From Dioscorea cayenensis subsp. rotundata (taxonomy: Eukaryota; Streptophyta; Magnoliopsida; Dioscoreales; Dioscoreaceae), in contig NC_052491.1 in NCBI RefSeq assembly GCF_009730915.1, positions 868,001-932,000 on the forward strand: 64,000 bases of DNA, given 5' to 3'. The notes under the pieces are model-generated. The model saw only the letters and a program-made list of their open reading frames with translations, did not search any database and was not told the DNA's origin. Made by a program: the position numbers and the translations under genes. Below, one piece after another: positions 47,690-59,187 of this stretch. Position 1 is the first letter of the stretch. The number at the start of each line of letters is the position of its first letter.

Positions 47690-49000
47690 GCAGTCGCTCG
47701 AACCAAACACTACCTCCTCAGGTGGGGGAAATCGAATCGGTGCAATATTGAAGATGAGATTACAAACATTGAAATGGAGATTACTGCTATTGAAGAAACA
47801 CAAGCTTCTTCCACAGCTCTAGCTAAGATCCACAAGCACAAGAATAGAATCTCTTCCATTAAAAACACTTCTGGTAATATCTTCACCACTCAATTGGATA
47901 TTGAAAATTGTTTTCTAAACCACTTTCAAAACCTTTGGACTTCCTCTCGCTGCCCATTCTTTTGATTCTCTCTTTTCTGTGCTGCCAAATGATCTGCCAG
48001 TTCTCTCTGAGGAAGATAAAGAGACACTGATCAAGCCTCTCACTAAAATGGAAGGTTTATAGTACTCTTTTTATCTATGCCTGTAGGCAAGAGCCCAGGT
48101 CCATATGGCCTTAATGTTGAGTTATATGTGTTTTATTGGAATTACATTGGAGATCTTCTTTTTAAAGCCATTGATCAATTTTTCAATTCGGCTTTACTTC
48201 CTTCCTCTTGGGGTCAAACTACAATCGTTTTAATTCCTAAAAAAGATAATCCCATTCTCCCTTATGATTTTTGTCCTATTTCTTTCTGCAACGTTTGTTA
48301 TAAAATCATTACTAAAATCCTTGCAAACAGATTCAAAGCTCTTATCCATAAGATTGTTGGTCCGGAACAAAACGGCTTTATCCCCGGGCGGGTCACTTTT
48401 GATAACATTATTGCAGCCCAGGAAATTGCCTATAGCCTAGAATATGATTTCCAGTCTCACCCTAGGATGATGATCAAAATAGATATTGAGAAGGCCTTTG
48501 ATTCAATAGAATGGTTAGCTATCCTTGCCATCCCTCGATGAATGAATTTCCCAACTATTTGGATTAATTGGATTAACTCCTATTTTTCTCGGCCTCTTTC
48601 TCATTTCCTCGTGAATGGCCACAACTCTCCTTGGTTCCCAAGTAGTCAAGGAGTCAGACAGGGGGGACCCTATCTCCCCCCTGCTCTTCCTACTCGTCAC
48701 TCAAAATCTATCCCGGGTCATTCCGAATAAGGCTTTTAGATCTTCAATTAGTCCCTGGGTTTCATAATTCTCTCATGAAAACTTTTAACCACTTAATGTT
48801 TGCGCACGATCTTATTCTAATCACCAAAGCCTTTAGAAAAGCCGCCCATAATACCCTCCTTTGCCTAGACATCGATCATAATTTAACGGGCAAAAGCCCA
48901 ACCCCTATAAATCTTACTTTTTCCTCCCTTCCTCGGGCTAATCAAACCATTGCTAAGTCACTCTAGAATTCTTGGTTTCTCCTGGCCATTTCCCTTTTTA
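47690..49000 (+). pseudogene. LINE reverse transcriptase remnant
   Basis: The domain can be followed through KSPGPYGLNVELYVFYW, VLIPKKDNPILPYDFCPIS, KILANRFKALI, FIPGRVTFDNIIAAQEI, and MIKIDIEKAFDSIEW, which holds the first catalytic Asp. It then shifts frame at a G-run within the GVRQGDP motif (about 48660). The second catalytic motif reads LMFAHDLILI, so the usual FADD/YADD has lost its first Asp (D to H). Several stops interrupt it. Spacing and motif order are those of plant L1-clade LINEs. Confidence 0.85.
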
Positions 49001-50054
49001 CCTCACCTTGGCGCTCCCATTTCTCCTAAGCGCTACCTACCACCCATTTCCAACCATATTACTACCAAAGTCCATAGAACCATTCATTCTGGAACCACTT
49101 CCCGTCTCCACAATTGGGTCGAATCATCCTTCTTAATTGCTCAATCTTCTCTATCCCAACTTATCTTCTTTCTCGACTCATGCACCTCCCTGCTTTCTAT
49201 TCTTAAAGACATATTTCCAAGTTAGCCTGCTCCTTCCTCCGGGGTTCATCTCGGCAATAGTTGCTACACTTCCCAAATCTCGTGAAGGTGCCGGTCTTCG
49301 TAATCTAAACTTAATCCAACACTCTTTAATGGCTAAAGGCATCTTCTTAATCTTAAATTAACATGGATAATAAGCATTGGGTGGACATTTTCAATGCTAA
49401 ATACAAGGATTGGCATCCTTGGGACATTCCGCACTTCTCTCACTCATCTTGGTTTTATAAATCTATTTATAACTCTGCTTCTATTCTCAAAAATAATTTT
49501 CAAATTATCTCTTGCAACCCTTCTTTGTAGAATTTCTGAAAGATCCCTCGCTTTTGATATCCCTATTTCTTTTAAGCCAACTTATCTAAATATTGACTAT
49601 CACTTGGAGATCTTTCTTTCCTAGACTTACTTGATGGTAATTCTTTCAATCAGTCTTTATTGGAAAACATTTTGGGTTCTCTAATCAATTGGGATTGGAT
49701 TGATAAATTGAAAATTAACTATCAATGTCCTAATCTTTGGGTCTGGGCCCCAAAGAACACACTCTCTTCCATTGCCTCTTCAGTTTACACTCATCTTTCT
49801 CGCAATGATTGGACCACTCCCTGGTCTAGATGGAGGGATATCTGGGGCCTCAAAGTCCTACCCGTAACCAAAGTCTTCATTTGAAACTAGACACAGGAAG
49901 TTGGTTATGTGTTCTTACCTTTATCAACTTAATATTGGTCGCTTTTGTTAATCTGTTTATTTTGGCTCCTTATTTGAGGAAATCACGAGCACGCTATCTC
50001 GAACTGTTCTAAACTTGCCCTCTTTGGAGAGACCTTCTCTCGGCTTGGATTGTT
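49001..50054 (+). pseudogene. LINE connection and zf-RVT region
   Basis: The frames here carry LGAPISPKRYLPPISNHI, then a region with SPLSQL-type words, NPLIQHSLMAKGIF-like blocks and a WRDIWGLKV segment. These match the stretch between reverse transcriptase and RNase H in plant LINEs. The pieces are in different frames, and the zinc-knuckle cysteines are not all visible. Confidence 0.5.
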
Positions 50055-50777
50055 TTGTTCTCTCGCCTCGCGCTTCATACGGGCCATTGGCTCACTTCTT
50101 TCCGTAATCCTTGGATTAAGGCTATGATTGCCAACTTGGCTTGGCTTATATGGAAGGAGAGGTGCAACCTGATCTTCAATGACAAACTGCCTCATCTTGA
50201 CCCGCTTATCTCCCGGGGCTGGTCACTATCCTCGGACTACCAGAAAAATTCATGCAATCCTCTCAGGGAATCCTCTAAACTTCACATCACTCACAATTCA
50301 ATCACCATCTATTCTGATGCCTCTTGGTCGGCTGCATCTAATATCATGTGTCTGGGTTTTATCATTATTTCTAATTCAGGTATTGTTTTGCTTGCAGGTT
50401 GTGAAGGCACTTCTTTGGATTCTCCCCTAAAAGCTAAAGTTGCAGAAGTTAATCTAGCCCTTCATTGGTGCCTCACCTTAGACTGGAAACCTGATTGGGT
50501 CTTCTATGATTGCCCCAGTGTGTCTCAGCTGATCAGGGACTTCAACCCCTGCATTGACTGGCGCCTTGCTGAAGACCTCCGCTCCCTCAAATCAAAACCG
50601 AAGCTTCTTCCAGATACCAGACTTTCCACCATGCCCCGTGAAGACAATGCTATTGCTGACGCCCTTGCGATTCATGGTCGCCATCACCATGGTCTCTCAC
50701 TCTTCTTTCAGGGCATGGACCGGCCTTCTTGGCTTGATGACCTGTGCTTCCAGCACAACTTATCCTTCAAATCTTAG
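50055..50777 (+). pseudogene. LINE RNase H domain (240-codon open frame)
   Basis: This is the best-preserved LINE segment. It has SFRNPWIKAMIANLAWLIWK, then the RNase H start ITIYSDASWSAASNIMCLG (first catalytic Asp), SPLKAKVAEVNLALHWCL (catalytic Glu region), PDWVFYDCPSVSQLI (catalytic Asp), and PREDNAIADALAIHGR, which carries the late catalytic Asp. The ORF ends at TAG in 50775-50777. It belongs to the same LINE as the upstream pieces and could not act without them. No poly(A) tail is visible right after it, so the 3' end is uncertain. Confidence 0.8.
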
Positions 50778-50800
50778 TCTTTGTTTTGGCTTTTAATGCT

Positions 50801-51130
50801 GTTTGAGAAAAATCCAAGTGGAATTGAACTAGAAAGAGGAGGAACACACAAGTAAAGTAGGATGAATAGTCCAAATAATTCCATAATGAAAAACAAAGAG
50901 TTTAGTTTATACCAAAGCACTCTTTAATAAACTCCCTAAACTCCTTTTTTTCCAAAGCACTTTTTGGAAACAGAAACACAAGTTTGATGTTTCAAACTAT
51001 TCTAGACCCAATTACATGATCAAATCTCTAGATACATTAAATATCATTTATAAATTAAGTTCGATTTTCAATTTCCAACTATCATTGCCTTTTGAGAGGG
51101 CCAATTAATAATGCGCATTACTTTGTAGTT
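50801..51130. other. Spacer between the LINE and NLR 2
   Basis: AT-rich, with a diverged direct repeat (ccaaagcactctttaataaac and ccaaagcactttttggaaac). No gene is seen. Confidence 0.3.
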
Positions 51131-51300
51131 GACATTAAGCTCTGGTTGTAGTACTTGTTCTTTCTATAGCATGTGTTGGTTTGTTGATGCTTAGCTCTAA
51201 GAAGGATTGTATGCCGTCCATAGGATGGATACGAGGGCTTGGAGAAGTCAGGACTGGTGGGCGGGAGGAAGAAGATGGTTGAGAGGACCCTGAAAATGAG
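51131..51300 (-). pseudogene. Possible last exon of NLR 2
   Basis: After the LRR end at about 51615 (donor GTGAG) an acceptor attttcAG near 51293 opens two alternative frames. One gives a Ser/Pro-rich tail beginning GSSQPSSSSRPPVLTSPSP, the other a tail beginning VLSTIFFLPPTSPDFSKP. I cannot tell which, if either, is used. Related NLR genes do have a short terminal exon, as NLR 1 does. Confidence 0.3.
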
Positions 51301-51610
51301 CAGTTAGAATGCATATATTCACTAATAATACACATTTTCATTGTTAGATGATTTTTATTTCTCCTTGCATATATACAATATTTTAAATAGGATTTAAAGA
51401 TGAATTGAAAATATTAATTAGAGTCATCATCATTGTTAATATTGAGGAACAAACCAAAAATAAAGAAATGAAATGAACCCGAGACTGACAAATATATACA
51501 CACACAAATACATGTGAAACTTTAATACAAAACAAAGAGAATAATAGATTAGGTGCTAAAACATGCAAGTTATATATGAGCTATAAGAGAAGAAAAGGGA
51601 GAAACTCACC

Positions 51611-52470
51611 AGCTTCTTTGAAATTGATTTTGGTTGTGGCCATCATCCCACGTTAACCCATTCCACCAGCCTTCTTCACAGTCAAGTCTTCTAAATTTGC
51701 TAGTAATAATGTGTGTGCCAAAAGGGAGCCTTATTAATTTCGGACAACCTTCAACAATTAAATTTGAAAGGCATGGAAAAATGAGTGGATCATTGCTTAT
51801 GCTCAACAAATTTGGTAAAAAACCAATGTTCAAAATTTCTAGCATGGGGAAAGTTGGGTAGCATTCTGAAACTTGCTGTATTTCTCCATCCTTTCAACAG
51901 ACAAATTCCTTCAGAATTTCACACTGTTCTATTTTTCAAAGTAACAAGTGCAGGAGATATAGGATCCAAGGAAGATTCTCTCAAATTTTTACACTTGGTT
52001 ATATACAACTTTCTTAACTTCTGAAAATAGCTTCTGGGTTCCACGCCATTGAAGTTAATCAAGTTTAGGTTCTTGAGATCCAACAAATGTGGCTTCTTGA
52101 AGTTGCTTTCATTCCCATCAACCACTAATCCCTCAGCTCATTACATGCAGTGAGTTTTAATTTTTCAAGGCATCCACGATTCTTGCAACTTAAGGATTCA
52201 AAAGAAATGGATCCTAATTCATGCAGTTCCTCTATTTGAATGTAACATGTTGGCACTTGAGTAGTAGATTGAAAACCACAAGAGATTTGACAAGCATGCC
52301 AATCCTTTTCATACTGCCTGCACTTGACCTTAGATATTTTGCTGGTACAAATGCGAACGGTTGTAGCTCAAGCACCCCCAGTTTGTAGGCAGTGCTGGAT
52401 AACAAACCTCTTCCAATTCAAAGGGTTTTTTAGCTTCCTACAGATTAAGAATTTTCAATTCCTTGAGTTG
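51611..52470 (-). pseudogene. NLR 2: leucine-rich repeat remnants and C-terminus
   Basis: Short frames carry NLR-type LRR text. The last (51845-51611) reads MLEILNIGFLPNLLSISNDP, then GCPKLIRLPFG and the typical CNL tail CEEGWWNGLTWDDGHNQNQF. An earlier piece (52125-51919) has PHLLDLKNLNLINFNG and FQKLRKLYITKCKNLRE. Further fragments up to 52470 (LAQLKELKILNL) are in other frames with stops. Compared with NLR 1 this domain is far more degraded. Confidence 0.7.
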
Positions 52471-53426
52471 TGCCAACTCATGTGGTAATGCTCGCCACCC
52501 TTTAGTCCTGAAATGTTGAGATACCGGAGATTAGCCACATCTTTGATGCCGGCTGAATCTGATCAATGGCAGTGGATGACAGATCCAGGTATTCAAGTTT
52601 CTTCATTTGTTGGAAAAATGTCATCGGGGGAGCCTCATCAATGCACTATTGCCGTTCTGTAGCATTAAACTCACCAGGTTGGGGAAATTATGAGATCAAT
52701 CTCAGCACAACTTTTAGCATAGGATCCATTGTCACTGCTATACGCTCTGCATCCTTCCATTGCTCTATTTCATCTGGATAAACTTGAGCTCCTGTAGTCG
52801 TTTTCCTTACCATATCCATTTTCCCCATCCTTGTTCCACTTCTAAGGCTATTGAATGAACCATGCGACGTACCACGTGATGTAATTTGACCTCAACACCC
52901 ACTACTTCCAGTAAGCATGCGCTCTCTAGTCTTCCAAGAAGATAGCAACCTCATTGTAAGCTTGATTGTACTTGGGAAAAACAATAAATCCAAGCCCCAT
53001 CCAGCATTGGATAACATCTTCTTTGTAAATTATAGGATAGTTGTGCCACAATGAGAAACTCAAAAAGCACTCTTCAGGGTTGGAGTGTCTAAAGTCTCAT
53101 AACAGACTTTCAGCTTATTACATAAAGTGTTCATTTCTGAAATAACACAGCTGCCCGGCCTATTCAGTTCATTAACCACATGCTGCCATTCTTGAATAGT
53201 ATTTGACATAGCTCTGCCCAAATAGTGTGAAGAGCAAGCGGTAAGCCACCACACTTATGTACAACTTCCTTAGCCAAATCATTCACTGAATCAAATTCTA
53301 AATTCTCAGTTTTAGCATTTTGGTTAAAAACATGCCACGCCACCTCCTCATCCCTCTAGGCATTTCATTTCCACAATTGGATGAGCTCTCATTTCAGAAC
53401 ACATGTCTCTATTTGAAGCAGTAAAA
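52471..53426 (-). pseudogene. NLR 2: degraded middle (ARC2 and early LRR)
   Basis: Scattered minus-strand frames include a GLPLA-like remnant (WWLTACSSHYLGRAMSN, about 53254), an RNBS-D-like block (YETLDTPTLKSAF) and LRR-like words, each interrupted by stops and frameshifts. This region corresponds to the second half of NB-ARC in the intact NLR 1. Confidence 0.55.
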
Positions 53427-54017
53427 TCAATCCCTTGTTGTTACCCAGAGGAATTCCACTCTTCCGCAAAATCCACTTTTTTGGCACATGCCATCCAAAA
53501 AGAAATAAAAATTTTTACCCTTGCAAATAACTGCAAATGTTTCTTTTAGAATGATTTCGCATATCTCGAACTCCTTCAGCAATCTTCTTCTGAATTTTTC
53601 CAAATCTAGATTGTGTGAATCTTCAATCATAATGACATGATTACCATCATCCAGAAGTGAGTTGTGGATCACCCTCAAGAGTGTGGTCTTGCCTATACCA
53701 ATCATTCCACATATACCAATAACATTGACTGCCACATCTTTTAAATAGTTACTGATTTGATTCACATACGGAGAAGTTATAGCCTCTACTAAATCTGGTC
53801 GCACAGGTATCTTCATTGCAATATTTTCTGGAATCATCGTCAAAACTTCGAATTTTTTTCTTTCTTCCTTCAACTCTTTAAATCTCTTGGAAATTTGATC
53901 TGCTCTTCTACTGATATTATACCTTGAACAACAATTTATACTACAATACCCACTAACAAGCCATTTCCCACGATACTCATTCTCCAAGTCTTTTGCCTCA
54001 TTGCATGTACATTCGCC
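53427..54017 (-). pseudogene. NLR 2: first half of the NB-ARC exon
   Basis: The exon starts after an acceptor (tgacAG) in phase 0 with GECTCNEAKDLENEYRGKW, a linker with the usual CCSRYNISRRADQISKR, and a P-loop GICGMIGIGKTTLLRV with an intact Walker A lysine. Kinase-2 reads NFYFFLDGMCQ, where the usual LDDLW is lost (D to G, no W). The frame stops at 53427, right after a sequence in place of RNBS-B (FLWVTTRD). The nucleotide-binding switch is therefore incomplete. Confidence 0.75.
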
Positions 54018-54841
54018 CTGTCAGAGATCAATTTAAATATTTGTAGATAATATCCATTAATGAGAGTAGAAAAAAAATGTACGGTGAATTTTAAGAATAA
54101 TGTTATATGTTTTTAACATTTTAATCATTTAATATTGTTTTTAAATATATTTCACTCGTAACGCTTTGAGGTATATATTTGCCATTCATTTAAAAGAAGG
54201 TTACATTTAGACAAATATCTATATGTACATGAGGTAAAGGTAATATGCACAATTTTTTTTTTTTTTTGAAAAAGTGGATAAACCACAACCATTCAATAAA
54301 AGGAAATATGCACAAATTACTATATTATAAAAAACAGAAAAACTTGCTAACCCTCTGCAATGAATTTGAGTGTAAATTTTGTTATTCCATATGGTTTCAA
54401 AGCCAATGCATTGTGACCAACAAAAATTCTATCCTTATGCCATGTAACTAATTAATATATATTAATATAATATTTTAGGATTATGATTGAAAGTGTTTGA
54501 ATTGCCCAATAAATTCATGGATGTCTATCTTAAAATCAAAGTTAATTTTTGGTTTTATAAAGCTTATATGAGGTTTGTTTAAGAAGATAAATCTTGTCTG
54601 ATTCGTACTTTCTTAGGTTGTTCCAAAAAGAAATAACTTGGAAATAACACAAGCCAAACGTCAATCAATCTATATATATATATATATATATAATCAAATA
54701 TTTACACAGGAGACAAAAGATCATTCCATTTTCGGTTCTCTTTAAACTTGAGAGAAAGAATTATTGCCCTCAACATACATAGGACATGAATCAGTATTAA
54801 AAAAAATAATAATTTTTTTTTTTTAAAAAAAAGAGGAATAC
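54018..54841 (-). other. Intron of NLR 2
   Basis: It runs from donor GAGCAG|GTATTC to acceptor TGACAG, phase 0. It is AT-rich, with a (TA)n tract at 54671-54692 and a poly(T) run at about 54249. No other gene is seen. Confidence 0.5.
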
Positions 54842-55069
54842 CTGCTCAAGCCACTCTTTAACTTGTTGAGTGGGGATTTTACCCAGCTTTTCTCCTTCCT
54901 CTTTGAGTTTGACCTTCACATCCTCGCTCAGAGCAAAGACAACTTTTTTCTCACGGGCCAAATCCATCAGTTTCTCTTCTGTCAGACAAACATAGCAGAT
55001 ATCATCACGCACAACCAAGCTCCTCATGCATGCACAGGCAGAGTTAATTGCAGCAATTTCCATAGCCAT
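54842..55069 (-). CDS. NLR 2: coiled-coil exon, intact
   Basis: From ATG at 55069 this 76-codon exon encodes MAMEIAAINSACACMRSL, a short region with CYVCLTEEKLMDLAREKK, and a charged coil VKVKLKEEGEKLGKIPTQQV ending KEWLEQ at the donor. It is a complete CNL N-terminal exon without stops, but it feeds into a broken NB-ARC. The spliced reading would be in phase. A truncated CC-only product is conceivable but not supported by anything else seen. Confidence 0.65.
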
Positions 55070-56016
55070 GAGATATTACTAGATCTCAACAAGCTAGAGA
55101 AGACTCCTAGCAAACTCTGTACTGGCACATATATCATACCCTTTCTGAGTGAACAGGAAGTAAACAAGAATGAGGACAAAAACACAGGACTGACTTTAAT
55201 ATTTCAAATAAAAAATATATCAAAATTAAATATTTATTTTTCTAATTTTTAATAAATTTTTATGAAAGTTAACTTATTAGCACCGAGTCCTCGGTTGTGA
55301 GATTCCTTATCCTATAGGAAGAGGATGTTTGGTATTCACTTTAACACATAATTTATTTATATTTATTATATATATATATATATGTTTTTTATTTTTTATT
55401 TTTTATTTTTAAATAATAAATCATATTTACTAAAAGCATGAAGTACAGACCAACACAACAAAAAGACAAACCAACGAAATTATTATATATATATATATAT
55501 TAAAAATTTTAATTATTAAATATATTTTTATTTAAATAATTGATCAAAAAATAGTTGAATAATTCTTAGTTTAATATTTTGAGGAGGTTATTTGCGCAAC
55601 ACCAAATGACCTCTCAAGCTTATTACCTTAAATTTTCTTTTCATAAGCAATAATTATTTAATAATAATATTCATAAATAGTTGTTAATTGATTAAAAATA
55701 TAAAGTTTAATTTTAAAATATTTAATTATATATATTAATAAATTCAATGTTTTGCAATAAAAGTTTTCTTCAACTAATTTAGAAAATTAGTGAAAATACT
55801 GTTATAAATTTAATTTACGCACACGACAAGAAAATTCAAGATTATAAGAATATAAAACGATTTAATTAAAAATTTAGAAAATATTACATGTTTACTTTTT
55901 TTTTAGAGTACCACTTATTTATGATAACTTTTAATAAGTTTAAATTGAATAATTAGGTATTTAAGAACTATGTGGCTATAACGGAGCCAATCACCACAGC
56001 CACCATCATCCACTAT
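55070..56016. other. AT-rich spacer upstream of NLR 2
   Basis: It would hold the NLR 2 promoter and leader. (TA)n tracts lie at 55365-55384 and 55483-55500. No gene or element is recognised. Confidence 0.3.
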
Positions 56017-56025
56017 TTTAATTAA
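56017..56025. repeat. Left target-site duplication of the MULE-like element
   Basis: TTTAATTAA (plus a further shared A) precedes the terminus and recurs at 57336-57344. Confidence 0.65.
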
Positions 56026-57335
56026 AGGTTTTTTCACTTGCATACCTCTATAAAATCATGAATTTGCTTAAATACTCTCATAAAACGATATTTCAGACAT
56101 ATCTCCTCACAAATCAATTATATTTGTTTATATGCCCTCATGATTAAAGTTCGACTCTTAACGGGTGTTAAATCAATGGATGGAATAAGGAGTAAATTAC
56201 CACAGATGAGTTTTGCTTATATACCCTCTATATTTTTCTTATTTTTGTAGACATTACTCATTTCATTCAACAAACGACTCATTATAGGTCTTGTTAATAT
56301 ACCCATCAAATTTTTTGATTATATTTTTTAGACTTTAAATTATTTAAATTACGGATAACCAATGTAATTTTTTTATATACGCTTTAATTATTTTTAAAAA
56401 TTATTAAAAATCATGAATTTTTGAGTAAATTAATATTTTTAAAGTTTTTACAAACATCTCTAAAAAATTTCACATTATCACATGCTTTTTACCAATACAA
56501 CCGGTAAAAATTACGACATGTAACAATATATAACAAATAATTTCATACACCTACTCAAAATATAATCACATATGAAATTTATAAAAAGAAGTCTAATAAT
56601 TTTTTTTTTTAACATCCATCAAATATCTAGTTTTTTACCATCAAGTTATCTAAAGGATATTAAATTTTTTTAACACACAAGTTCCCCATAAAATTCTTTA
56701 AAACAAATTGATCCATACCTGGTAACAAGTCACTGCCTGAAAACATAAGATCTCCTAAGAAAAATCTGGTAATCCGATAGTGTGGTGGAGGATCCGATTA
56801 GTACAGTATTCGTTGGTGTTTGGGCCGCCAACGATGACCATGATTGGGAGGTTCTCCAAGTAAGCTCAGGCGACGGCATTGATCACACTGAGACCTCTAA
56901 TGGTGAAGGTAACTGCGTAGCCGGTGTTGAGATGGTCTAATAAGGTTAGGTTGAAACCTCCGGGGATGGCGTAGACGGCTCTGACGCCGATTTGAAAGAG
57001 CTGACGAGTGAGATGGCGTGGTTTTAAGACATTGATGAGAAGGGAACCTCAAAAGATGGCGCCTGAGTGGTTGAGAAATTCGGGAATTTTTCTCAAATGG
57101 CTTAGGTTAGATGATGTTAAGGGTAATTGGGTAATTTTGTTAAGTTAGGTTAAATGAAAACTATGGTTAATTCAATAAACCCTAACGGTGACTAATGGTA
57201 ACTAACTGCAGGGATATATATATATATATATATAAATAAAAAAGTTAGTTTTATGGGGGTATGCAAGAAAATAGTATTTTTATAGGGGTATTTAAATAAT
57301 TTCATAGTTTTACATGGTATGCAAGAAATTTTCCC
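56026..57335. mobile_element. Pack-MULE-like element carrying a pyruvate decarboxylase fragment
   Basis: The left end (aggttttttcacttgcatacc, then taaaatcatgaatttgcttaaatac) pairs with the reverse complement of the right end (gggaaaatttcttgcatacc, then taaaactatgaaattatttaaatac). The arms are about 70 bp or more. Direct repeats of 9-10 bp (TTTAATTAA) flank both sides, the length expected of Mutator insertions. It encodes no transposase. The middle (56719-57033) is a gene fragment on the minus strand, and AT-rich filler and a (TA)n tract at 57212-57232 make up the rest. Because the duplication is AT-rich and self-complementary, the superfamily is likely but not certain. Confidence 0.65.
56719..57033 (-). 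pseudogene. PDC: Pyruvate decarboxylase fragment (captured)
   Basis: The intact enzyme is a cytosolic thiamine-diphosphate enzyme that converts pyruvate to acetaldehyde in ethanol fermentation. One minus-strand frame reads PRHLTRQLFQIGVRAVYAIP, FNLTLLDHLNTGYAVTFT, GLSVINAVA, stop, AYLENLPIMVIVGGPNTNEY, NRILHHTIGLPDFS, stop, CFQAVTCYQ, and then ends at a donor-like GTATGG. This is the N-terminal (PYR) domain. Between LLDHL and GYA an in-frame deletion removes the conserved block holding the catalytic glutamate. Two in-frame stops replace a Gly and a Gln codon. It is GC-rich relative to its surroundings, consistent with capture of an exon by the enclosing element. It is clearly non-functional as an enzyme. 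Confidence 0.8.
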
Positions 57336-57344
57336 TTTAATTAA
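57336..57344. repeat. Right target-site duplication of the MULE-like element
   Basis: TTTAATTAA follows the right terminus and matches 56017-56025. Confidence 0.65.
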
Positions 57345-58285
57345 ATTGAAAGCTAAATAGTATTTTTGTCGAACAATTTAATAGATATATTATTTTAAAA
57401 TTTTATTTTTAAAAATATATACACTTAATAGTTGATTTTAAAAAATCATATTAATGAATATTTCTTATCTTAAAATTTTTATTGATTAAGTAAATTTATA
57501 TAAAAATTTATTATCAAGATTCTTGCACGCCAATAATGTAGAGGGGTAGAATTGGCTCAAGGTCCACTTCAACCGAATTCATTATTGTCCATTTCTAAAT
57601 AAGATATCAATAATTGTTGGGTTGTCATGTGAAAGCTTGATTTAAACAAGTCAAATTAGATGGCTATTATTAATGACGTGGGCACAACGCCATTGATGAA
57701 CATGTACTCCAGCCCTAAAAAAAAATTTCTGAGTTGATGTTTTTGTTTGGATATATAATACTATATAGGAAGTTGTTTGTCCAATCCTTAGATTTTATTT
57801 TAAATAAATGGATAAACCACAATTTTATTCAACAAACACAAATATATCCTTGGATATTTATCTGATTCTTTTATTTTTATTAAATTTTTTTCTTTAATCT
57901 TTGTATGCATCAAATTAATTATTTAAGTTAAAAAATATAAAAACTATCCTTATTTTATTTTATTTTTTCCTTGTCCTTAATTTTCCATCATGATCATTTT
58001 TTAAAGTAAATGTTTTTATTTTTTATTATTTATTTTTTTAAATATTCTTCCTTTTATTATGTTTTCCATTCACAATAGTAAAATATCTAAAACTTAAGGG
58101 AAGCAATATATTCTAACGAATTGTTCATTTTAGAAAACACAAATGAAGAGGACTTTTTCAATTAGAAACAATCGCTTGCTGAGTAGTGGCTATCAAAATA
58201 GTGGTAGATGGTGTGGGGTTGATTCCCTCATGTTAAATGTTATGTAATACTGTAGAAATATTGTAGTTATTCATTGGGTCTCCTA
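57345..58285. other. AT-rich spacer between two DNA transposons
   Basis: No gene, repeat family or hairpin of note is seen. Confidence 0.3.
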
Positions 58286-58799
58286 TAAAGGGTTGTTTGG
58301 TTGTCAGTAAGTGAATTTACATGTAAGTAAAATTACAGTGTAAGTGAAACGTCAGATTATAACTTACATTATATCCTGCTTATCTGTCAGAAATCGAAAC
58401 GTCAGATTTGCTTTTTTTCTTTTATTTTGGTTTCGATGTAAATCGTGAGATATAATTACTCACGTAAGTGAAGTGGTAAAGATTACCCCCTATCATATAT
58501 TGTTAACATTAACTATTTAATATTATTTATAACATTTTTTAATTATATATTATGATTCAATTTTATCTTTAAAAACTATTAATTATTTAACTCGCATTAA
58601 TTAGGATTAAGATTAATTTAAAAATTAATTAATTTAAAAATATAATACAATTTAATTATATGCCATAAAAGTATTTTCCTATCTAAATTAAATAACAAAT
58701 TGGTATTTTTAAAAATATAATATTAAATTAAATAAAGCATAAATTATTTTTTTTATAATCATGTTATTATATATGCTACAAAATTTGATTATAAACACC

Positions 58800-59180
58800 A
58801 TTAATAAGTTCAACAAAACAAAATATAACATTAAATGCACCATTAAACATATGGCATTAAATGCACCATTAAACATTCATTCAAAATGAAACATCCTGAA
58901 AATACAACATTAGTCCAAATTTAGCATCATAATAAGTTCAACAAAACAAAATAAACCATTGGTTCATGAGTTCAACAAAACAAAATACAACATTGGTCCA
59001 TGAGTTCAACAAAATAAAATACAACATGATATAATACTTGTCTAAACAACAAACAAAAATACCACAATACATTTGTCCAAATGACAAAATAAAATACAAC
59101 ATTAATTGTCCAAATGACAAAATACAATACAACATAATATTGTCCAAACAACAAACAAAGCACAACCTAATATTTGCCCA
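58800..59180. repeat. Diverged tandem words inside the Harbinger element
   Basis: The words gttcaacaaaacaaaata, caacattggtccatga and gtccaaatgacaaaatac recur many times with unit spacings of about 30-50 bases. Two overlapping minus-strand frames of 88 and 63 codons, rich in Cys, Phe and Tyr, result from this and are not genes. Confidence 0.6.
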
Positions 59181-59187
59181 ATTTAAC

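Larger units (their letters stand above)
45063..50800 (+). mobile_element. L1-type LINE retrotransposon, degraded, inserted between two NLR genes
   Basis: ORF1, endonuclease, reverse transcriptase and RNase H remnants follow in the expected order on one strand. The exact 5' start, the poly(A) tail and target-site duplications could not be fixed. Many frameshifts and an altered catalytic motif show it is long inactive. Confidence 0.75.
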
